From: Thermophagus sp052400625
Lineage (GTDB): Bacteria; Bacteroidota; Bacteroidia; Bacteroidales; Marinilabiliaceae
Assembly: GCA_052400625.1 (NCBI GenBank)
Contig: JBQTGH010000009.1
Length of the DNA stretch: 64,000 nucleotides
Strand: one strand, 5' to 3'
This document shows positions 62,067 through 64,000 of the stretch, piece after piece; within the stretch, counting starts at the first letter, position 1, and the number at the start of each line of letters is the position of its first letter. The translations under genes and the position numbers were made by a program. The notes below the pieces were generated by a model. It did not search any database. It was not told the origin of the DNA and saw only the letters and a program-made list of their open reading frames with translations.

Positions 62067-62180
62067 GTTGATAGGCCACTAGGCCGATAGGTCATTAGGC
62101 CGATAGGTCATTAGGTCGATAGGCTATTAGGTCGATAGGCTATTAGGTCGATAGGCTATTAGGTCGATAGGCTATTAGGC
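62047..62180 (+). repeat. Octamer array H overlapping the GT2 gene end
   Basis: About 16 TAGG-type octamers. The last part is a 16-base unit (TAGGTCGATAGGCTAT) present four times almost without change, so at least some expansion is recent. Confidence 0.92.
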
Positions 62181-62235
62181 GAAAAGGTTGAAAGGTGCAA
62201 AGGTAGGAAGGTGAAAAGGAAGGAAGGTCGAAAGG
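62181..62235 (+). repeat. Purine-rich octamer tract
   Basis: AAAAGGTTGAAAGGTGCAAA and GGTAGGAAGGTGAAAAGGAA-type units, similar to the tracts at 49138 and 50907. Confidence 0.7.
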
Positions 62236-62390
62236 CTGAATGGTTCGATTTAAGCCATTAGACTTTAGAATTAATAACAGTAAGATTTTACCATCACAAT
62301 TTATTTCTATTTTATTTCTGTCATATTTCTGTATATATCTTCATCTTTCATCTGGTCTCCGGTTTCCGGATTCTGACAATCATTTCCCAA

Positions 62391-63920
62391 CCCTCACCCC
62401 TCTGACTCCCCTAAAGGGGAGAACCATGCCTCCCGCATTACTTACCACTCAGCTAAATTCAAATATTACTATTTTTACAATTACGCGCGTAGGAACACCC
62501 CCTTTAGGGGGACGGGGGGTGTGCGTAGGAAAACTGTTTAAAGCCCATTTTCCCTTTTTTTAAGCATTGAGCGGTCGCTCTCCCCCTTTAGGGGGCCGGG
62601 GGGTGCGCATAGGGAACTTCCCCTTTAGGACTCCACAAGAGGCGCGCAAAAGAAACTTGTCGTTGGTTCTTCGCTTAAACTTCTGATCAACTTTCCCCGC
62701 CCTCACCCCTCTGACTCCCCTAAAGGGGAGAACCATGCCTCCCGCATCACTTAGCACTTAGTTAAATTCCAGAATTACTATTTTTAAGGTACCGAGCGAT
62801 GGAACTCCCCCTTTAGGGGAATGGGGGGTGCGCTTAGGGAACTTTCTCTTTAGGACTCCACAGGGGGCGCGCGAATGAAAATTGTTGTTGGTTATTCGCT
62901 TAGATTTCTGATCAACTTTCCCCGCCCTCACCCCTCTGACTCCCCTAAAGGGGAGAACCATTCCACCCGCATTACTTTCCACTCAGCTAAATTCAAATAT
63001 TACTATTTTTACAATTACGGGCTCAGGAACACCCCCTTTAGGGGGATGGGGGGTGCGCTTAGGGAACTTTCCCTTTAGGACTCCACAGGGGGCGCGCGAA
63101 TGAAAATTGTTGTTGGTTATTCGCTTAGATTTCTGACCAACTTTCCCCACCCTCACCCCATCTGACTCCCCTAAAGGGGAGAACCATCCCACCCGCATTA
63201 CTTACCACTCAGCTAAATTCAAATATTACTATTTTTACGAGAACGCGCGATGAAACTCCCCCTTTAGGGGGATGGGGGGTGTGCGAAAGAAACTTATAGT
63301 TGGTTCTTCGCTTATAACTTCTGATCAACTTTCCACCCTCACCCCTCTGACTCCCCTAAAGGGGAGAACCATGCCTCCCGCATTACTTACCACTCAGCTA
63401 AATTCAATTATTACTATTTTTAAGGTATCGCGCGCTGGAACTCCCCCTTTAGGGGGACGGGGGGTGTGCGTAGGGAAACTTGATATTGGCCCTCGGCTTA
63501 TGGCTTCTGACTACAGTTTCCTACCCTCACCCCTCTGACTCCCCTAAAGGGGAGAACCACTCCACCCGCATCACCTACCACTCAGCTAAATTCAATTATT
63601 ACTATTTTTAAGGTATCGTGCGCAGGAACTCCCCCTTTAGGGGGATGGGGGGTGCGCCTTGGGAAACTTGATAGTGGCCATCGGCTTATGACTTCTGACT
63701 ACAGTTTCCCTCCCTCACCCCTCTGACTCCCCTAAAGGGGAGAACCATTCCACCCGCATTACTTACCACTCAGCTAAATTCAAATATTACTATTTTTACG
63801 AGTACGCGCGTAGGAACACCCCCTTTAGGGGGATGGGGGGTGCGCGTAGGAAAACTGTTTAAAGCCCATTTTCCCTTTTTTTAAGCATGGAGCGGTCGCT
63901 CTCCCCCTTTAGGGGGTCGG
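62391..63920. repeat. Seven tandem palindrome-bearing repeat units
   Basis: Units begin at about 62391, 62700, 62925, 63150, 63336, 63524 and 63712, each with CCCTCACCCCTCTGACTCCC. Each carries the palindrome CTCCCCTAAAGGGGAG, then about 60 bases (CCGCATTACTTACCACTCAG, CTAAATTCAAATATTACTAT), then a second palindrome CCCCCTTTAGGGGG followed by GGGGGGTGCGC. Spacing is about 309, 225, 225, 186, 188 and 188 bases. Units 1 and 7 share an additional module (AAAACTGTTTAAAGCCCATT ... AGCGGTCGCTCTCCCCCTTT). Open frames across it are by-products; no gene was identified. It resembles REP/BIME-like elements of Bacteroidota. Confidence 0.9.
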
Positions 63921-63983
63921 GGGCATTGCTGTAAACTTAAGTGGCTAAAAGGTTGATAATGAAATGATAACGCGAGGGCAAAC

Positions 63984-63999
63984 GGAGGCTTCCGCCTCC
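63984..63999. other. Hairpin at the window end
   Basis: GGAGGCttccGCCTCC, a 6-bp perfect stem with a four-base loop. No associated gene can be seen before the window ends. Confidence 0.45.
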
Positions 64000-64000
64000 T

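Noticed and set aside
62240..63540. Several open frames of 60-110 residues on both strands in the tandem repeat block
   Set aside because: They recur in each repeat unit and run through the palindromes, and their start and stop positions follow the repeat period. No family features were seen.

Overview
The window looks like chromosomal DNA of a Bacteroidota member, probably near the Marinilabiliales/Bacteroidales. I infer this from several features seen together: promoters of the TTTG / TAnnTTTG type, many lipoprotein signals, large-insert LepB signal peptidases, a DUF3127 protein, an UpxY-type antiterminator heading a surface-polysaccharide locus, and a cluster of glycan-degrading lipoproteins. 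No rRNA or tRNA gene, CRISPR array, phage or intact insertion sequence was recognised. Genus and species cannot be stated from the sequence alone.

Layout. 0-5.3 kb: two overlapping signal peptidase I genes, a LapA-like membrane protein, WbqC, a Nudix hydrolase and an SH3-NlpC/P60 peptidase. 5.6-11.3 kb: a 7TM-HD phosphohydrolase (PgpH type), a chemoreceptor, and an orphan xylose-binding-type lipoprotein divergent from it. 11.7-19.6 kb: an RND efflux trio (adaptor, pump, TolC-like channel) followed by a LytS/LytTR two-component pair. 19.7-23.4 kb: an etfB-etfA-acyl-CoA dehydrogenase operon with a clear promoter. 23.9-32.1 kb: a NYN-LOTUS protein, then GH16, double GH43, GH105 and GH2 (NxK-type) enzymes, a set suited to a uronic-acid-containing glycan but with no SusC/SusD in view. 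33.4-43.0 kb: a GntR/UTRA regulator divergent from a six-gene operon: E2, a fused E1 alpha-beta, a PHP protein, an SDR with an N-terminal extension, a SorE-like MDR dehydrogenase and an FSA-type aldolase. A perfect palindromic operator overlaps the predicted start of transcription. 43.1-50.8 kb: pectate lyase, DUF3127, cyclophilin, a LamG-endonuclease/phosphatase fusion, a pRiA4b ORF-3 protein and a transaldolase-like enzyme. 51.8-62.1 kb: a lipoprotein, an UpxY-like antiterminator, Wzm/Wzt polysaccharide export, a pyruvyltransferase-like protein, a GT-B-like protein and three GT2 glycosyltransferases. 62.1-64 kb: repeats only.

The most unusual content is outside ordinary genes. (1) From about 48.3 to 62.2 kb nearly every intergenic space holds degenerate tandem octamers (TAGGYCRA-like, in both orientations), flanked by purine-rich, pyrimidine-rich and ATCTTATA-like arrays that mostly keep the same 8-bp period. 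At three genes the octamers form the last codons and the stop. (2) At least seven copies of a dispersed intergenic element of about 85-110 bp (core TCTGATGGAACTCGCATGA ... CATGCTCGTWTCATT) lie between genes from 3.8 to 46.3 kb. (3) Seven tandem palindrome-bearing units fill 62.4-63.9 kb. (4) In the capsule-type locus the base composition switches inside genes: Wzt and two GT2 genes have native-like 5' parts and very AT-rich 3' parts. (5) The GntR-controlled E1/E2-PHP-SDR-MDR-FSA operon is a candidate for an undescribed sugar or polyol pathway.
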